Shown one piece after another: positions 7,187-16,716 of a stretch of DNA of 64,000 nucleotides (its first letter is position 1; the number at the start of each line of letters is the position of its first letter). The notes below the pieces were generated by a model. The model did no database searches and was not told the origin of the DNA. It saw only the letters and a list, made by a program, of their open reading frames with translations. Source of the DNA: Clostridium beijerinckii HUN142 (lineage in GTDB: Bacteria; Bacillota; Clostridia; Clostridiales; Clostridiaceae). A program made the translations under genes and the position numbers. The stretch is from the NCBI RefSeq assembly GCF_000621745.1, contig NZ_KK211335.1, positions 200,490 through 264,489 of the forward strand. The letters are read 5' to 3'.

Positions 7187-8758
7187 ATGAAAAAACTTTT
7201 AGAAAAAGTTAAGGGGCTTTTGGAAAAGTTTAAATCCAAGAATAAGAAGATAAAAGCTGCTATAATAGTAGCAATTGTGGCAGTTATTATTGCAATCGCA
7301 AGTGGGATCTTTTACTCATCTTCTAACAAGTATCAAGTACTATTTTCTGATCTTGATGCAGCTGATGCTCAAACTGTCGTTAATAGTTTAAATGAAAAGA
7401 AAGTTGACACTAAAATAGATAGTAACACAAATACGATTTGGGTTCCTAAAGATCAAGTAGACAAATTGAGATTGGAGCTGGCACCAACTTTGACATCTGG
7501 AAGTAAAGGCTATGAATTAATGGATAGTGGAAGTTCCTTTGGAATGACGGATGAAGAATTTAAAATAAAAAAAGTTAGAATGCAGCAAGGTGAGTTGGAA
7601 AAGACAATAAAAAGTTTTCCACAAGTAGAAGAAGCAAGAGTACATATAACTGAAGCTAAGGATTCTGTTTTTGTAAAGGATAAAGAACCTGGAAAAGCAG
7701 CAGTTTATCTAAAATTAAAAAAGGGGACAACTATTGGTGAAGATCAAGTTAAATCAATAGTAGCTCTAGTATCTGGAGCAACTGAAAACATACCAAGAGA
7801 AAACATAGATGTTATAGACGATAACATGAATTTACTTACTAAGGATATAAATTCAGATCAAAATAATTCAGTAAGTTCTGAAGCAATATCAAAGCAACAA
7901 GATGCTGAAAAAGCCTATGAAGATAGGATGCAAAAGGCAATTGTTAGTTTATTAGAACCAATTGTCGGTAAAGGGAAAGTTAAGGCTACTGTTAATGTAA
8001 ACTTAGATTTTGATTCAAAACAAAAGACACAAACAGTAGTAGATCCGAATAAAGTAATTGTAAGCCAAGAAAATTCTAAGGAATCAAATAACTCAGGATC
8101 AACAACTACAAGTCAAAGTCCTGTTGATAATAATATGAGTAATACAACTACAGCTACAAATAATAACCCTTCGGCTTCAAGTAAGGAAGATCAGAAGACA
8201 AATTATGAAGTGGGTAAAAGTGAATCTAAAGTTATTAGCGCACCAGGAGAAGTTAAAAGACTTACAGCATCAGTTGTGATTGATGGAAATTTAGATGCTG
8301 CGACGCAACAGACACTTGAAAATACAGTTGGAAATGCAATTGGATTGGATACACTTAGAGGAGATAAAGTTTCAGTACTTGGAATGGCATTTGACACAAC
8401 AGCTCAGGATCAAGCTAAGGCAGAAATTGATGCTATGAATGCAGAGACAGCTACAGCTAGCAAGAATAAGATGATGATTGTTGCAGGAATTTTAGGAGCA
8501 TTGCTTTTAGGTATTATTATTTACTTCGTCGCAAAGAGAAGAAAGAAGAAGAAAGAAGAAAATGAACAATTATTAAATACTTTAATTGATGATACTATAT
8601 TACCTAAAGAACCATCAGATGATGTTTTTGAACCAATAGAATTTGAGGCTAAAACTAAAAAATCTCACTTAGAAGAAGAGATAAAGAAATATGCAACAGA
8701 AAAACCAGAGCAAGTAGTAGAAATAATCAAGTCATGGTTGACTGAAAATGAGAGGTGA
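7187..8758 (+). CDS. fliF: Flagellar MS-ring protein FliF
   Basis: The 523-aa protein has FliF layout. An N-terminal membrane segment lies at about residues 24-43. The ring-building region includes YQVLFSDLDAADAQTVVNSL, ELAPTLTSGSKGYELMDSG and GMTDEEFKIKKVRMQQGELEKT. A Ser/Asn/Thr-rich loop follows at about 300-345, then a second membrane segment at about 428-447 followed by a basic stretch (AKRRKKKKEE). The cytoplasmic tail (EEEIKKYATEKPEQVVEIIKSWL) is the FliG-binding tail. FliF forms the membrane ring that houses the export gate. The stop codon overlaps the first possible start of fliG, so the two are translationally coupled. Confidence 0.96.
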   Translation: MKKLLEKVKGLLEKFKSKNKKIKAAIIVAIVAVIIAIASGIFYSSSNKYQVLFSDLDAADAQTVVNSLNEKKVDTKIDSNTNTIWVPKDQVDKLRLELAPTLTSGSKGYELMDSGSSFGMTDEEFKIKKVRMQQGELEKTIKSFPQVEEARVHITEAKDSVFVKDKEPGKAAVYLKLKKGTTIGEDQVKSIVALVSGATENIPRENIDVIDDNMNLLTKDINSDQNNSVSSEAISKQQDAEKAYEDRMQKAIVSLLEPIVGKGKVKATVNVNLDFDSKQKTQTVVDPNKVIVSQENSKESNNSGSTTTSQSPVDNNMSNTTTATNNNPSASSKEDQKTNYEVGKSESKVISAPGEVKRLTASVVIDGNLDAATQQTLENTVGNAIGLDTLRGDKVSVLGMAFDTTAQDQAKAEIDAMNAETATASKNKMMIVAGILGALLLGIIIYFVAKRRKKKKEENEQLLNTLIDDTILPKEPSDDVFEPIEFEAKTKKSHLEEEIKKYATEKPEQVVEIIKSWLTENER

Positions 8759-8763
8759 TGGCT

Positions 8764-9780
8764 ATGTCAAAAGAACCAAATCAATTGACAGGGGTGCATA
8801 AGGCAGCAATATTATTTATAACTCTTGGACCTGAAGCCTCATCGGGGATATTGAAAAAACTACCAGAGGCAGATATACAAAAAATAACTTATGAAATTGC
8901 TAATATTACGTCTGTTACACCAGAACAAAGAGAAGAAATATTAAATGAGTTTTATCAGATGAATAAAGCCAGAGATTATATAATTGAAGGTGGCATGGAT
9001 TATGCCAAAACTTTATTATCAAAAGCGTTAGGAACTCAAAGAGCTGGTGAAATATTAGATAAGGTATCTGAGGCTACAGCTCAATACAGACCTTTCTCAA
9101 TTGCAAGAAAGGCAGATTCTCATCAATTATTAAATGTAATTATATCAGAGCAGCCTCAAACTATAGCTTTAATTTTATGTTACTTGCAGCCAGATAAAGC
9201 GGCACAAGTTATGGCTGAATTACCAGAAGAAACTCAAAGTGAAGTTGCTTATAGAATAGCAACTATGAGCAATACTTCACCAATGGTAATTAAAGAAATT
9301 GAATCTGTACTTGAGAGCAAGTTATCTTCAGTAGTAAGAACTGAAATGACGACTTTAGGTGGTGTAGAAACTTTAGTTAGCATATTAAATGCAGTTGATA
9401 GAACAACAGAAAAGAATATTACAGAAGGATTAGAAAGAGAAGATGCAGAACTTGCAGATAAAGTTAAGAGTTCAATGTTTGTATTTGAAGATATTATCTC
9501 TCTTGATGATGTATCTATCCAAAGAATTCTTAGAGAAGTGGAAGTAGGAGACCTTGCACTTGCACTTAAAGGATGTTCTGATGAGGTGGCAAATTCTATA
9601 TACAGGAATCAATCTAAGAGAGCCGCAGCTTCATTAAAGGAAGATATGGAATTCTTAGGACCAGTAAGGCTTATGGATGTTGAAAAAGCACAACAAAAGA
9701 TTGTTTCTGTTATTAGAAGACTAGATGATGCTAATGAAATCATCATTGCAAGAGGTGGAGAAGATGCAATCATCGTATAA
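8764..9780 (+). CDS. fliG: Flagellar motor switch protein FliG
   Basis: The 338-aa protein contains the three FliG domains: an N-terminal FliF-binding part (LTGVHKAAILFITLGPEASSGILKKL), a middle part with the EHPQ-like motif (here SEQPQTIALILCYL), and a C-terminal torque part (IISLDDVSIQRILREVEVGDLALALKG). FliG is the rotor component that touches the stator and sets rotation with FliM and FliN. I chose ATG 8764, eight bases from GAGG (8752-8755). GTG 8755 and ATG 8758 are in frame but too near that site. fliM and fliN do not follow in this window. Confidence 0.95.
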   Translation: MSKEPNQLTGVHKAAILFITLGPEASSGILKKLPEADIQKITYEIANITSVTPEQREEILNEFYQMNKARDYIIEGGMDYAKTLLSKALGTQRAGEILDKVSEATAQYRPFSIARKADSHQLLNVIISEQPQTIALILCYLQPDKAAQVMAELPEETQSEVAYRIATMSNTSPMVIKEIESVLESKLSSVVRTEMTTLGGVETLVSILNAVDRTTEKNITEGLEREDAELADKVKSSMFVFEDIISLDDVSIQRILREVEVGDLALALKGCSDEVANSIYRNQSKRAAASLKEDMEFLGPVRLMDVEKAQQKIVSVIRRLDDANEIIIARGGEDAIIV

Positions 9781-10549
9781 ATTAATAAAAAAGGACTTTG
9801 CAAAGTCCGGAACAAGTAAAGTTATTTCAACAGAGTATGTTAGTAAAAAGGCAGCATCTGAAGAAATAGAAGAGGAAAAAGAGGAAGAAGAAATTGTAGT
9901 AAAAGCTCCACAGATTGATCCAGAAGAACTTCTAAAAAGGTATGAAGATATTGGTCAAAGGATAATACAGGATGCTAAAAACGAGAAGCAGATTATTGTT
10001 TTAAGGGCACAAATGGATGCCAATGCTTCAGAGAAAAAAGCATATGAAAAAGGATATGCTCAAGGATTAGAAAATGGATATGATGATGGGTATAAGAAAG
10101 CTTATGATGAAACAATTGAAAGTGCAAGGGCAGAGGCGGCAGAAATTGTTAATAAAGCAGAATCGCTGCTGAAATCAGCTCATGATAACTATGAAAGATA
10201 TCTAGAAAATAAAAAAAATCAGATAGTAAAATTGGCACTAGAAATTGCAGAGAATATTGCAAAAAAAGCATTGAGTAATGATGATTCAATGAATGATATT
10301 ATTGAAGAAGCTTTTAAAATTTCTAAGGGAGAAGAAAATGTTATTTTAAAGGTAAATTCAATCCATTTTGAAGAATTAAAATCTCAAGTGGAAAGATGGA
10401 AGGTATCATATAATATAAAAAATGAAATCTTTGTGATTGCAGATGATTTTATGGAACCAGGAAATGCAGTTTTAGAAAAAAATAGTGGGATGGTAAAAGT
10501 AGGCGTAAATATTGGAATGGAACAAATACGAAAAGCAATATTAGGATAA
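9764..10549 (+). CDS. fliH: Flagellar assembly protein FliH
   Basis: The 261-aa protein has the FliH pattern. Its N-terminal half is highly charged (EEIEEEKEEEEIVVKAP). A Gly-spaced helix follows (EKGYAQGLENGYDDGYKKAYDE, glycine every three or four residues). The C-terminal domain (LALEIAENIAKKAL ... VILKVNSIHFEEL) resembles the peripheral stalk of ATPases. FliH holds the FliI ATPase at the export gate. ATG 9764 lies after GAGGTGGAGAAG and overlaps fliG by 17 bases; an ATG at 9725 lies deeper inside fliG and lacks a site. Operon position between fliG and fliI confirms the call. Confidence 0.9.
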   Translation: MQSSYKLIKKDFAKSGTSKVISTEYVSKKAASEEIEEEKEEEEIVVKAPQIDPEELLKRYEDIGQRIIQDAKNEKQIIVLRAQMDANASEKKAYEKGYAQGLENGYDDGYKKAYDETIESARAEAAEIVNKAESLLKSAHDNYERYLENKKNQIVKLALEIAENIAKKALSNDDSMNDIIEEAFKISKGEENVILKVNSIHFEELKSQVERWKVSYNIKNEIFVIADDFMEPGNAVLEKNSGMVKVGVNIGMEQIRKAILG

Positions 10550-10624
10550 TTAGGTGATAATTCATAATTATTGAGATAAGTGAAAAGTTATTGTGAATTG
10601 TCCATTGTAAAGGGGTAGTTCTAA
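10550..10624 (+). repeat. Intergenic hairpin repeat, copy 1 (fliH-fliI)
   Basis: GATAATTCATAATTATTG and TTATTGTGAATTGTCC form an imperfect inverted repeat. Related hairpins made of TTCACAAT-type words occur at about 16577 and 20949 in the same operon. Confidence 0.55.
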
Positions 10625-11941
10625 ATGCTAGATTTAGACGTGGATTTTGATAAACTTATTAAAAAAGCAAGTGATACTTCAACAATATATAGTGAAGGCG
10701 TTGTTAAGAAAGTAATAGGGCTTACTATTGAAGTACGGGGCATTAAGGCTTTTGTTGGTGAACTTTGCATAATATATAATGAGAAAAATGTTCCTGTAAA
10801 TTGTGAAGTTGTTGGATTTAGAGATGAATTTGTAATTCTAATGCCGCTTGATGAGCTCATAGGAATTTCGCCTGGATGTAGAGTTGTACCACAACGTAAG
10901 CCGTTAAGTGTAAAATGTTCAGATAAGCTACTTGGTCATATCATAGATGGACTTGGGAATCCTTTAGACTGCGATAGTATATCTATGGATGGAGAAGAGT
11001 ATCCACTAGAAAATGATGCGCCAGATCCATTAAAGAGAAAAAGAATAAAAGAAATAATGCCAACTGGAGTAAGAGCAATAGATGGTTTCTTAACTTGTGG
11101 GGATGGTCAGAGAATTGGTATCTTTGCAGGTAGTGGAGTCGGAAAAAGTACTACACTAGGAATGATAGCAAGAGAGGCAAAAGCTGATGTTAATGTTATT
11201 TCACTAATAGGTGAAAGAGGTAGAGAAGTTCTGGAATTTATAGAAAATGATCTAGGGCCAGAAGGCATGAAAAAATCTGTTGTAGTATGTGCTACATCAG
11301 ATAAGCCAGCATTAATAAGACTTAAAGGAGCATTGACAGCTACAGCTATCGCCGAATATTTCAGAGATAAAGGCAAAAAAGTAATTCTTATGATGGATTC
11401 AGTTACTAGATTTGCAATGGCACAGAGAGAAGTTGGACTTGCAATAGGGGAACCTCCAGCTACTAAAGGATATACGCCTTCAGTATTTGCAAAACTACCT
11501 AAGCTCATGGAGAGATCTGGAACATCTATAGATGGATCAATAACTGCCTTTTATACTGTGCTTGTTGATGGCGATGATTTTAATGAGCCTATAGCAGATG
11601 CTGTTAGAGGAATATTAGATGGTCATATAGTTTTATCAAGAACTTTAGCTCATAAAAATCATTATCCGGCTATTGATATTTTAAATAGTGTCAGTAGACT
11701 TATGAACACAATAGCACCTAAAGAACATAAGGAAGCTGCATCTATGGCAAGAGATCTTTTAGCAACTTATAAGGACTCTGAGGATTTAATAAATATAGGA
11801 GCTTATGTTAAAGGTAGCAATAAAAAGATTGATATGGCAATCAACTACAATGATGCATTAAATGATTTCCTATGTCAGGGAATTGATGAAAAATCGTCTT
11901 TTGAAGGTACACAAAATTCTTTAATATCAATGTTTAGATAA
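10625..11941 (+). CDS. fliI: Flagellar export ATPase FliI
   Basis: The 438-aa protein is an F1-beta-like ATPase. It has a Walker A (GIFAGSGVGKSTTL, about 164-177), a Walker B (KKVILMMDSVTRFAMAQRE, Asp near 257) and the type III ATPase block GYTPSVFAKLPKLMERSG. It hydrolyses ATP at the base of the export gate, works with FliH and FliJ, and helps unfold and feed rod, hook and filament subunits. The length is normal. ATG 10625 follows AAAGGGGTAG with suitable spacing. fliJ follows after 13 bp. Confidence 0.97.
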   Translation: MLDLDVDFDKLIKKASDTSTIYSEGVVKKVIGLTIEVRGIKAFVGELCIIYNEKNVPVNCEVVGFRDEFVILMPLDELIGISPGCRVVPQRKPLSVKCSDKLLGHIIDGLGNPLDCDSISMDGEEYPLENDAPDPLKRKRIKEIMPTGVRAIDGFLTCGDGQRIGIFAGSGVGKSTTLGMIAREAKADVNVISLIGERGREVLEFIENDLGPEGMKKSVVVCATSDKPALIRLKGALTATAIAEYFRDKGKKVILMMDSVTRFAMAQREVGLAIGEPPATKGYTPSVFAKLPKLMERSGTSIDGSITAFYTVLVDGDDFNEPIADAVRGILDGHIVLSRTLAHKNHYPAIDILNSVSRLMNTIAPKEHKEAASMARDLLATYKDSEDLINIGAYVKGSNKKIDMAINYNDALNDFLCQGIDEKSSFEGTQNSLISMFR

Positions 11942-11954
11942 GGGAGGTTCTATT

Positions 11955-12392
11955 TTGGCTGAGAGATTTAAGTTTGGCTTAGAAAAGCTCCTTGAAATGA
12001 GAATGGAAAAAGAAGAAGAAAGCAAAAGATTATTTACTGAAAGTCAGAGAGAGAAAAACAAGATTGAAGAAAAATTAGAAGAACTTAAGGAAAATTATCA
12101 AAAATATAACGGCATATCTCCAAATGAGGATGTGGTATATCAGAAATTAAAAAGATACTATATCCAAGGTGTTCAAAGTGGAATAAAATCTACAGAGAAA
12201 GATTTAGCTGTCAAAAATCAGGAGATTGAAAATAGAAGAAAAGATTTAACAGTTAAGCAGATGGAGAGAAAAACTGTTCAGACCTTAAAGGAAAAGAAGT
12301 ATTCTGAATATGTTAAAGAACAGGATAGAATTGAACAAATCAATATTGATGAGTTGGCTCTTTATGCGTATGTGAGAAATCAGAAAAATTAA
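11955..12392 (+). CDS. fliJ: Flagellar export chaperone FliJ
   Basis: The 145-aa protein begins with TTG behind AGGGAGG. Nearly the whole length is predicted helix of heptad character, with many Glu, Lys and Arg (FGLEKLLEMRMEKEEESKRLF ... QEIENRRKDLTVKQMERKTVQ, in parts). This is the antiparallel coiled coil of FliJ, the stalk-like subunit that sits in the FliI ring and contacts FlhA. Sequence conservation in the family is low, so the call leans on the position directly after fliI and on length. Confidence 0.88.
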   Translation: MAERFKFGLEKLLEMRMEKEEESKRLFTESQREKNKIEEKLEELKENYQKYNGISPNEDVVYQKLKRYYIQGVQSGIKSTEKDLAVKNQEIENRRKDLTVKQMERKTVQTLKEKKYSEYVKEQDRIEQINIDELALYAYVRNQKN

Positions 12393-12485
12393 AAATATTA
12401 ATCTATGATTTAGAGATAGAGGTGGAGTTAATCTTAATTAAATTTCAATTTATAGAATTGGACTACTTGAAGGGAGGTGAAAATA

Positions 12486-13829
12486 ATGGTTACAGCTACA
12501 AAAAATTCAAATAATTCGTCAAACAGCTTAGATAGTATGTTAAAGTCATTTACGTCTAATACAAATTTTGAAAGCAAATCTACTTCGGAAGTTACTAAGA
12601 CGCTAAATAATTCATACACTTCTAGGAAAGATGATTTTAGAAATGTATTAAAATCAAAAAGTGATTCTAAAGCTGATGAAAAGGATAGATATATATCTTC
12701 TGTAAATCAAAGCCAAAATTCAGCTGGCGTTGAGAATACTGATGATACAAATGAATTAAATGAAAAGCTTGAGGAGTTAGAGAAGGAAAGTAAGTCAGCA
12801 TCGAAGGATAAAATGAAGGACATATTATCAGAACTGCTAAGCTTACTTGCTAAATTAGGGATAAAACAAGATAACATAAATGCCAATGGAGCAATTAATT
12901 CTAAATTGGGAGTTGATGGAACTAATAGCACATTATCTAATGGTGGTTTAAATAGTATTATGGAAAAGATAGTTGAGTTACTAAAAAATGATTCCGTAAA
13001 GAGTAAGTTAGATGTTAGTTCTTTAAACTTAATGGAAAAACTTTTAGGAAATTTGAATGGTAGTATTAAAGAAAATGCTACAGAATCTACTAAAAGTAAT
13101 TTAAAAGGAATAATGTCTGAAATATCTGATTTGCTAGAAAATAAGCAGAATGCAGGTAATAAAGTTTTAACACTTGAAGATATGCTAAGCAAAAATTATT
13201 CTCAAGACAATGGTGAAAGCGAAGATTCTTCAGCATCAAAAAATAATACTCCGACAGCTTCAAAAGAGGAAAAGTTTTTAAATTCCTTAGTTGATGATAA
13301 TAAGGATGATTCCTTAAACAAAATTAACTTATTTGCATCTAGAGCTTCAGCAATACAGAATCAAAGTGTAAATAACGCTAGAGGACTTACAATTAATAAA
13401 GCTACTTTTGCTGATGATTTAATAAAAGATGTTAAGTTTATGAATACTAATTCACTAAAGGAATTAACTGTTAAAGTAAACCCAGGGAATTTAGGGGAGA
13501 TAACTATAAAACTTGTTCAAGAGGATGGCTTAATAAAAGCGAACCTAAAAGCTAATTCAAAAGAAACAAGTGCTTTGATTTCACAAAATTTATCAGATAT
13601 TAAAAAGCAGCTTGGAGAGCAAAACTTGAAAATAGCAGATGTAAATATTGATCTTTATCAAGATGATACTACATTTTTTAGCGATCAAAGTTTTGGTGGA
13701 CAGCTTTCAGAGGAAGAAAGAAGAAACAATACTAGAAATAGTAATGCAGGAAATAATTTAGCAGCCAGTGAAGAAGATTTAGTGGAGAATATTGAAGCTA
13801 ATGATAGTAATATAGAATTTTTTGCATAG
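12486..13829 (+). CDS. fliK: Flagellar hook-length control protein FliK
   Basis: The 447-aa protein has a long Ser/Asn/Lys-rich N-terminal region of low complexity and a C-terminal hook-length control domain at about residues 315-400 (LKELTVKVNPGNLGEITIKL, KKQLGEQNLKIADVNIDL). FliK measures the hook and switches export specificity through FlhB. The start is ATG 12486 because AGGGAGGTGAAAATA ends just before it; a GTG at 12477 is part of that site. It lies between fliJ and flgD, as in other clostridia. Confidence 0.92.
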   Translation: MVTATKNSNNSSNSLDSMLKSFTSNTNFESKSTSEVTKTLNNSYTSRKDDFRNVLKSKSDSKADEKDRYISSVNQSQNSAGVENTDDTNELNEKLEELEKESKSASKDKMKDILSELLSLLAKLGIKQDNINANGAINSKLGVDGTNSTLSNGGLNSIMEKIVELLKNDSVKSKLDVSSLNLMEKLLGNLNGSIKENATESTKSNLKGIMSEISDLLENKQNAGNKVLTLEDMLSKNYSQDNGESEDSSASKNNTPTASKEEKFLNSLVDDNKDDSLNKINLFASRASAIQNQSVNNARGLTINKATFADDLIKDVKFMNTNSLKELTVKVNPGNLGEITIKLVQEDGLIKANLKANSKETSALISQNLSDIKKQLGEQNLKIADVNIDLYQDDTTFFSDQSFGGQLSEEERRNNTRNSNAGNNLAASEEDLVENIEANDSNIEFFA

Positions 13830-13840
13830 GAGGTAGAAGT

Positions 13841-14902
13841 ATGAGTACTACATTAAGTCCATTAAATGATTCAACAGTAAATGTTGCGAGTTCAGGGACA
13901 ACTGATAAAGGAACTAAGATTTTAAAGAAAACGGATAATACTATGGATAAAAATTCATTTTTAAAAATATTATCTGCTCAATTAAGTAATCTGGATCCAA
14001 CCCAAAATCAAGATTCTAGTGCGTATGTAAGTCAAATGGCTCAATTTGCATCCATGGAACAAATGCAGAATTTAAATACTACTATGTCAGATTCATCGTA
14101 CCAGCAAATGGTTGGTAGAACAGTAATAACCAATGAAAAAGACGATAATGGCTCATATATACAAGGTTATGTAACTCAAGTGTTAAAAGAATCTGGTGGA
14201 ACATATTTGAACATGTTAGTTAATGGAAAAGAAGAAAAAGTTGCTGTTGAAAATATAATCGGTACTGTGCAAGCTACTGATTCCAATACTAACGCAAATA
14301 GTAGAACTGCTCTTAATTCTGATTTCTTAGCTGCTTCAGCTTTAGCTAATAAACAAGAAAAAGTTGTGATAGCAACTTTAGATGATAATAAGAAGACTGT
14401 TTTAATAAAAGGAAAGATTACTGGTGCTTATATTGATATTGTCAGCGGTCCTACTGTAAAGATAAAAGTTGATGTTTTGGACGATAACGGTAAGCCAACA
14501 GGACAAACTAAGACTTATGATTATGGAGATATAGTAAGAGCTGGTGATTTGGCGGACGATGATATGAAAGTGAATTTAAATAGCACTACTACTAACGGAA
14601 GTACAAGTGAAACAGGTACAAACAGCTCGAGTAACAGTAGTTCTAGTGGTAGCGGAACAACTACTAATTCTAGCTCGACAGGTACTAATACAAATAGTGA
14701 AACATCAAATAATGCTACAAGTACTAATACAGGAACAGCAAGTAATACTGGAACTGCAACTAATTCCACAAACACTAATACCGAAGCAGAAAATAATACT
14801 GCAAGTGCATCTTCAAATGGCACAATAAATACCCTTTCAAGTGCAACTAGTGATTTGACAGCTACAGAAAATGCAATTTTAGCTAAAATAGCAGGTGTAT
14901 AA
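13841..14902 (+). CDS. flgD: Flagellar hook-capping protein FlgD with a long Ser/Thr/Asn tail
   Basis: The 353-aa protein has the FlgD N-terminal motif (KNSFLKILSAQLSNLDPTQNQDSSAYVSQMAQFASMEQM, in parts: LSNLDPTQ, QMAQFASMEQM), which caps the growing hook. A beta-rich segment follows to about residue 240. Residues about 245-325 are almost entirely Ser, Thr, Asn and Gly, and a short helix-forming end follows (ATENAILAKIAGV). Most FlgD proteins are shorter and lack such a tail. The start follows ATAGGAGG. The stop codon touches the ATG of the next gene, indicating tight coupling. Confidence 0.9.
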   Translation: MSTTLSPLNDSTVNVASSGTTDKGTKILKKTDNTMDKNSFLKILSAQLSNLDPTQNQDSSAYVSQMAQFASMEQMQNLNTTMSDSSYQQMVGRTVITNEKDDNGSYIQGYVTQVLKESGGTYLNMLVNGKEEKVAVENIIGTVQATDSNTNANSRTALNSDFLAASALANKQEKVVIATLDDNKKTVLIKGKITGAYIDIVSGPTVKIKVDVLDDNGKPTGQTKTYDYGDIVRAGDLADDDMKVNLNSTTTNGSTSETGTNSSSNSSSSGSGTTTNSSSTGTNTNSETSNNATSTNTGTASNTGTATNSTNTNTEAENNTASASSNGTINTLSSATSDLTATENAILAKIAGV

Positions 14903-15301
14903 ATGAGTTATAGAATTATTAATGGGCAAGCTTATTCTATAGGGAATATTGGGCAATTTGCAAATTCCCAAAAGACTATAGGTAATAATCCTAGTGGCAA
15001 ACAGAAGGAAGCAAGCTTTCAAGATGTACTGGATGATGTTAAAAATAAAGATCAGAGTTTTAATGTATCAAAACATGCGGCTTCAAGATTAAATGAGATT
15101 AATTTTACTAAAGAAGATATGGAACAAATACAAAAGGGGTTTAAAATAGCTCAAGATAAAAATTCTAAAAATACAGTTATGTTATATAAAGATATTGCAT
15201 TAATTGCTAGTGTTGAAAATAAGACTTTAATAACAGCTGTGGAAAAGGATAGAGCAAAAGATAATATATTTACGAACGTAGATAGCGTAGTAATTTTATA
15301 G
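14903..15301 (+). CDS. Flagellar operon protein, TIGR02530 family
   Basis: The 132-aa protein matches the conserved flagellar operon protein family found between flgD and flgE in Firmicutes. Its markers are the SFQDVLDDV block, FNVSKHAASRLNEINF, then a compact domain (NSKNTVMLYKDIALIASVENKTLITAVEKD, in parts). The function is not established in general; its fixed position suggests a role in hook assembly. ATG follows the flgD stop with no gap. Confidence 0.88.
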   Translation: MSYRIINGQAYSIGNIGQFANSQKTIGNNPSGKQKEASFQDVLDDVKNKDQSFNVSKHAASRLNEINFTKEDMEQIQKGFKIAQDKNSKNTVMLYKDIALIASVENKTLITAVEKDRAKDNIFTNVDSVVIL

Positions 15302-15378
15302 GCTGGACCTAAAAGGAAGCCTAGGCTTGTTGAACGATAGAGACAAGTTATAATTAAAAAAGATTGGGAGGTATGTTT

Positions 15379-16470
15379 ATGTTAAGATGTATGTATTCTG
15401 GGATAAGCGGAATGAAGGTTAACCAAACTAAATTAGACGTTATAGGTAATAATATAGCAAACGTAGGAACAACAGGATTTAAATCTTCAAGTGCAAGATT
15501 TAAGGATATGCTTTATCAAAATTCTTCAGAGGCAACAGCACCGACTTCAGTGCTTGGAGGTACAAATGCTAAACAGATAGGACTTGGAGCACAGCTTTCA
15601 AGTATTAACAAAGTTATGGGACAAGGTAATGCATTATCAACAGGTAGAAGCCTTGATGTATGTATTGATGGTGATGGATACATGGTAGTATCTAAAGGAG
15701 ATTTGAATTCGGGAATTGGTGCCAATCAAAGTACTGGTGAACCAGATACAGCAGCTTCTGATGCTACAGGAGAAATTTCAGAAACCTTGTTTACAAGGGA
15801 TGGAAATCTTACGTTAGATTACCAAGGAAATTTATTAACATCTGATGGACATAGAGTAATGGGATATTATTTAACTAGCTCTACAAATGCTGGTGGAACT
15901 GCTAGTGCTAAAAGTTTAGCTTATGATTCAACAAATAATGTTATAAATGCTAACTATGTAAATGCAGATTCTAAAGATTTAACAGTGTCTGATAGTACAA
16001 TGAGACCTTTGGTTATACCAGATAGTGTTACTATTTCAGGGACACCAGGTGCATCAGGTGCGGTAACACAGCCTGTTAAGAAATTTGAAATCGGAAAAGA
16101 TGGTGTTATTACAGCTGTATTAGGAGATGGTAAGAGAGCTGCAATTGGTCAAATTGCTATGGCAAGTTTCAAAAATCCAGAAGGATTGACTGATCTTGGT
16201 GGTAATATGTGCATAAATTCTTCTAATTCAGGGCCTATAGTTTATAAAACTGGAAAGGTAGCTACTAGCGGATCATCTTCTACAACTACTCCAACAGGCA
16301 ATCAAGGTGGTTTTGGATCTTTAATTCAAGGAGCACTTGAAGGTTCAAATGTAGATTTAACAGAACAATTTACAGATATGATTACAGCAACTAGAAGTTT
16401 CCAAGCTGCCTCAAAGATGGTAACTACAGGAGATGAAATTCTACAAACAATTACTGGGCTTATGAGATAG
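15379..16470 (+). CDS. flgE: Flagellar hook protein FlgE
   Basis: The 363-aa protein has the rod/hook-family N-terminus (MYSGISGMKVNQTKLDVIGNNIANVGTTGFKSS, in parts), the core motif LFTRDGNLTLDYQGNLLTSDG and the C-terminal helix (EGSNVDLTEQFTDMITATRSFQAASKMV). FlgE builds the hook. It is shorter than the enteric form (about 400 aa). I chose ATG 15379 with GGGAGG upstream; the TTG at 15364 is part of that site. The position after flgD and the TIGR02530 gene and before flbD fits a hook protein rather than a rod protein. Confidence 0.93.
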   Translation: MLRCMYSGISGMKVNQTKLDVIGNNIANVGTTGFKSSSARFKDMLYQNSSEATAPTSVLGGTNAKQIGLGAQLSSINKVMGQGNALSTGRSLDVCIDGDGYMVVSKGDLNSGIGANQSTGEPDTAASDATGEISETLFTRDGNLTLDYQGNLLTSDGHRVMGYYLTSSTNAGGTASAKSLAYDSTNNVINANYVNADSKDLTVSDSTMRPLVIPDSVTISGTPGASGAVTQPVKKFEIGKDGVITAVLGDGKRAAIGQIAMASFKNPEGLTDLGGNMCINSSNSGPIVYKTGKVATSGSSSTTTPTGNQGGFGSLIQGALEGSNVDLTEQFTDMITATRSFQAASKMVTTGDEILQTITGLMR

Positions 16471-16505
16471 CTTAGATAATAAAAGATAAATAATATTATA
16501 TTAAA

Positions 16506-16531
16506 GCAGGTTGAGTGAAAGCTCAACTTGC
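16506..16531 (+). terminator. Hairpin after flgE (weak terminator or processing site)
   Basis: GCAGGTTGAG (16506-16515) pairs with CTCAACTTGC (16522-16531), with one G-U pair. The tail AATTAAATATT has no T-run, so termination is uncertain. Confidence 0.5.
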
Positions 16532-16576
16532 AATTAAATATTAGCAGAGTATTTTACTTATCAGTAATATGTTTTA

Positions 16577-16695
16577 TAGTGCACAATTCACAATGCACAG
16601 TTGGTAAGTTATAGTATTACTTAAAATCTATATACTTTAAATAATATAGTGAATATAATAATAATTAAGTGTGTATTGTGAACTGTACAGTTTAT
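16577..16695 (+). repeat. Intergenic hairpin repeat, copy 2 (flgE-flbD)
   Basis: AGTGCACAATTCACAATGCA on the left matches the reverse complement of GTGTATTGTGAACTGTACAG on the right, imperfectly. The same words make up the hairpin before flhA at 20949. Confidence 0.6.
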
Positions 16696-16716
16696 TATTA
16701 AAGGGGTGAGGATTTT

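Noticed and set aside
14607..14828. A 73-codon frame in the flgD tail
   Set aside because: It is a shifted reading of the Ser/Thr/Asn low-complexity tail and lacks a start site.
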